NCBI GenBank assembly: GCA_910585015.1
Contig: CAJUCT010000102.1
Coordinates: 1 to 6,391, forward strand
Reading direction: 5' to 3'
Length of the DNA: 6,391 nucleotides
Source of the DNA: an uncultured Acetatifactor sp.
Lineage (GTDB): Bacteria > Bacillota > Clostridia > Lachnospirales > Lachnospiraceae
Each line of letters opens with the position of its first letter. The stretch's first letter is position 1. Below are positions 5,217 through 6,391 of this stretch, piece by piece. Under the pieces are notes generated by a model. That model searched no databases and was not told the origin of the DNA. It saw only the letters and a program-made list of their open reading frames with translations. Position numbers and translations under genes: made by a program.

Positions 5217-6106
5217 ATCCATTCAACAACGACCCCAATAGATCAGCGGCGGAATACACAATCAAGAAACTATTGGCATTTGTTCTGATATACTGTTTTT
5301 CTGCGGTTCTGGGTGAAGGGATCATAATCGGGGTTTTATATCGAATGGGCTATGATCCTTTGCATGGCGTGATGCCCGCAGGACAGATCGGCGAGTTGTT
5401 GCCCTATTATGGATTCCTTGTGTTTTTGTTCGTAGCAATAGCGTACTGTAGACTTGTTGAGAAGAAAACCATGCAATCAATAGGATTTTCGGGAAATGCC
5501 GCAGATTATTTGGCAGGAGTATTGCTTGCCGCTATTCTATTGGCTATAATAATAGGTATTAACTGCATTAGTGGTTCCATGATATTTCTGGAATGGAAAG
5601 CTAAGGTAGATTTTGAAAGCCTTTTTTTATGGATCTTAGCATTTGGAATACAAGGCGCAGCGGAAGAAATGATGTGCAGAGGATTTTTGCTGCATTCATT
5701 GTTAGAAAAAATATCCATACCGAAGGCTGTTATGATCAGTTTCAGTGCATTTGTCCTTCCGCACTTGATGAGCTTACTGGAAGCGGATTTTGCGTATGCC
5801 ATCGTTGGAATCATGAATTTGTATCTCATTTCCATTGTTTTTTCCATGCTGGTTTTGCGGCGGTCCGGTCTATGGATTGCTTGCGGCTTACATAGTGCAT
5901 GGAATTTTATTTTATATGTGATCATGGGCTTGTCCTTAAGTGGAGTAGAAAGTACTTCAAAAGGTATCATTCTTTTTAGCGTAAAGGATGCCGGTTTGCT
6001 CAATGGTGCTGCATATGGCATAGAAGCAGGCCTTATTACAACGGCAGTCTTAGGTATCTTAGTGACGCTTATCTTAAAAGGATGGCAGTGTGAGAAGAAC
6101 TTCTAA
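5213..6106 (+). CDS. CPBP-family intramembrane metalloprotease (CAAX/Abi type)
   Basis: A polytopic membrane protein with about eight hydrophobic segments (roughly 16-43, 63-80, 97-123, 137-150, 171-189, 193-215, 221-240, 266-288). It carries all three CPBP motifs: EEMMCR (E151, E152, R156), FVLPH (F180, H184) and HSAWN (H227, N231). The glutamates and histidines coordinate the catalytic metal in this family, so the active site looks complete. In Firmicutes such proteins are found in bacteriocin immunity, peptide maturation and membrane-stress roles; which applies here is not visible. The start is uncertain: TTG 5213 is the first canonical start in frame but has no ribosome binding site, while ATG 5181, one frame away, does. 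It may be read by reinitiation or be a frameshifted gene otherwise 308 residues long. It is the last intact gene in the operon. Confidence 0.82.
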   Translation: MNPFNNDPNRSAAEYTIKKLLAFVLIYCFSAVLGEGIIIGVLYRMGYDPLHGVMPAGQIGELLPYYGFLVFLFVAIAYCRLVEKKTMQSIGFSGNAADYLAGVLLAAILLAIIIGINCISGSMIFLEWKAKVDFESLFLWILAFGIQGAAEEMMCRGFLLHSLLEKISIPKAVMISFSAFVLPHLMSLLEADFAYAIVGIMNLYLISIVFSMLVLRRSGLWIACGLHSAWNFILYVIMGLSLSGVESTSKGIILFSVKDAGLLNGAAYGIEAGLITTAVLGILVTLILKGWQCEKNF

Positions 6107-6153
6107 TCACTCACAGCAGAAGCTGTTTCGTGGAGAAGTTCTAAGTCTCACAC
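6088..6153. repeat. Imperfect inverted repeat with nested hairpin at the operon end
   Basis: GTGTGAGA-AGAACTTCT (6088-6104) is complementary to AGAAGTTCT-AAG-TCTCACAC (6134-6153), 17 paired positions with a three-base bulge. Between the arms ACAGC (6113-6117) and GCTGT (6122-6126) form a small inner hairpin. The left arm overlaps the last codons and stop of the CPBP gene. It could terminate or stabilise the operon's 3' end, but no T tract follows, so it is not called a terminator. Confidence 0.6.
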
Positions 6154-6156
6154 AGG

Positions 6157-6180
6157 AGAATGCCTGAAATACGGCATTCT
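6157..6180. repeat. 8-bp hairpin
   Basis: AGAATGCC (6157-6164) pairs with GGCATTCT (6173-6180) across an eight-base loop. It is the second of three consecutive hairpins between the CPBP gene and the XRE remnant. No T tract follows on either strand. Confidence 0.55.
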
Positions 6181-6194
6181 ACGCACTGATTTGA

Positions 6195-6213
6195 GTCACA
6201 GCAAAGCTGTGAC
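6195..6213. repeat. 8-bp hairpin / operator-like palindrome before the XRE gene
   Basis: GTCACAGC (6195-6202) and GCTGTGAC (6206-6213) form a perfect stem with a three-base AAA loop, 12 bases before the XRE ATG. The core ACAGC…GCTGT repeats the inner hairpin at 6113-6126. A palindrome here fits an operator for the XRE regulator or a member of a small dispersed hairpin repeat. Confidence 0.55.
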
Positions 6214-6225
6214 ATGGGGGTTAGC

Positions 6226-6354
6226 ATGGAATTTCATGATAAATTATATCAGCTCCGCAAACAAAAGGGATTATCGCAGGAAGAACTTGCGAACCGCTTA
6301 AATGTGTCCAGACAAACGGTGTCCAAATGGGAGTTGGGAGTTTCCCATAGTTAA
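6226..6354 (+). pseudogene. XRE-family helix-turn-helix regulator, truncated
   Basis: The first 38 residues match the N-terminus of an XRE/Cro-CI type DNA-binding domain: a first helix with LYQLRKQKGLS (7-17), then the helix-turn-helix with Q18, E20, L21, A22, V27, S28, R29, V32, S33 and W35. After WELG (35-38) the domain should continue for about 25 more residues with a proline-containing turn and two further helices. Instead the frame reads VSHS and stops at 6352-6354. GGGGG (6216-6220) is a possible ribosome binding site five bases before ATG 6226. The full gene probably encoded a regulator, perhaps of the preceding operon, but that is inference. The fragment keeps the recognition helix but not the complete fold. 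Confidence 0.75.
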
Positions 6355-6391
6355 AGATACCACACCAAATATGATGAACCCACGCTTATAC
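6337..6391. other. Right-edge sequence of unknown origin after the XRE break
   Basis: From about 6337-6340 the sequence no longer continues the XRE domain. It remains open in one plus frame (…FPIVKDTTPNMMNPRLY) and in one minus frame (YKRGFIIFGVVSLTMGN read from the right edge). Either may be the tail of another gene or the end of an inserted element. Too little is present to identify it. Confidence 0.4.

Noticed and set aside
5506..6021. 171-codon minus-strand frame opposite the CPBP gene
   Set aside because: No motif or start context; the plus strand carries all three CPBP motifs here.
1..6391. tRNA, rRNA or CRISPR array
   Set aside because: No regularly spaced repeats and no tRNA or rRNA signature was seen by eye on either strand.

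Overview
The window looks like accessory DNA from a low-to-moderate GC Firmicute, most likely a gut Clostridiales. The reasons are strong AAGGAGG-type ribosome binding sites, TTG/GTG/ATG starts, a ParA of the kind carried by Clostridiales conjugative elements, a remnant of a large serine recombinase, and an AT-rich Gram-positive operon. Species assignment is inference. The window is a mosaic: three genes are cut at sharp breakpoints, and base composition visibly changes between blocks.

Left block (1-1395): a minus-strand large serine recombinase that has lost its whole N-terminal catalytic domain. It is followed to the left by a short non-coding stretch with small repeats. Middle block (about 1396-2436, visibly GC-rich in parA): a minus-strand terminator-like hairpin, a strong plus-strand terminator or attenuator hairpin, an intact parA (TTG start at 1584), and an overlapping parB that breaks off after about 26 codons.

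Right block (about 2437-6340, AT-richer): a sigma-A type promoter candidate, a 12-codon leader ORF and two mutually exclusive hairpins, one of which hides the ribosome binding site of the first gene. This is the layout of a translational attenuator like those in front of drug-resistance genes. The operon that follows encodes a GNAT acetyltransferase, a 533-residue fusion of an APH-type kinase with a second GNAT domain, a small two-helix membrane protein and a CPBP-family membrane protease homologue with a disturbed start region. After a cluster of hairpins the window ends with an XRE-type DNA-binding domain cut after 38 residues and a short piece of unrelated DNA.

The most interesting reading is that the right block is an inducible small-molecule modification cassette, possibly antibiotic resistance. 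It would offer acetylation, phosphorylation and a second acetylation in one transcript, joined to membrane functions, and would sit at the parB position of a decayed conjugative element. The substrate cannot be read from the sequence.
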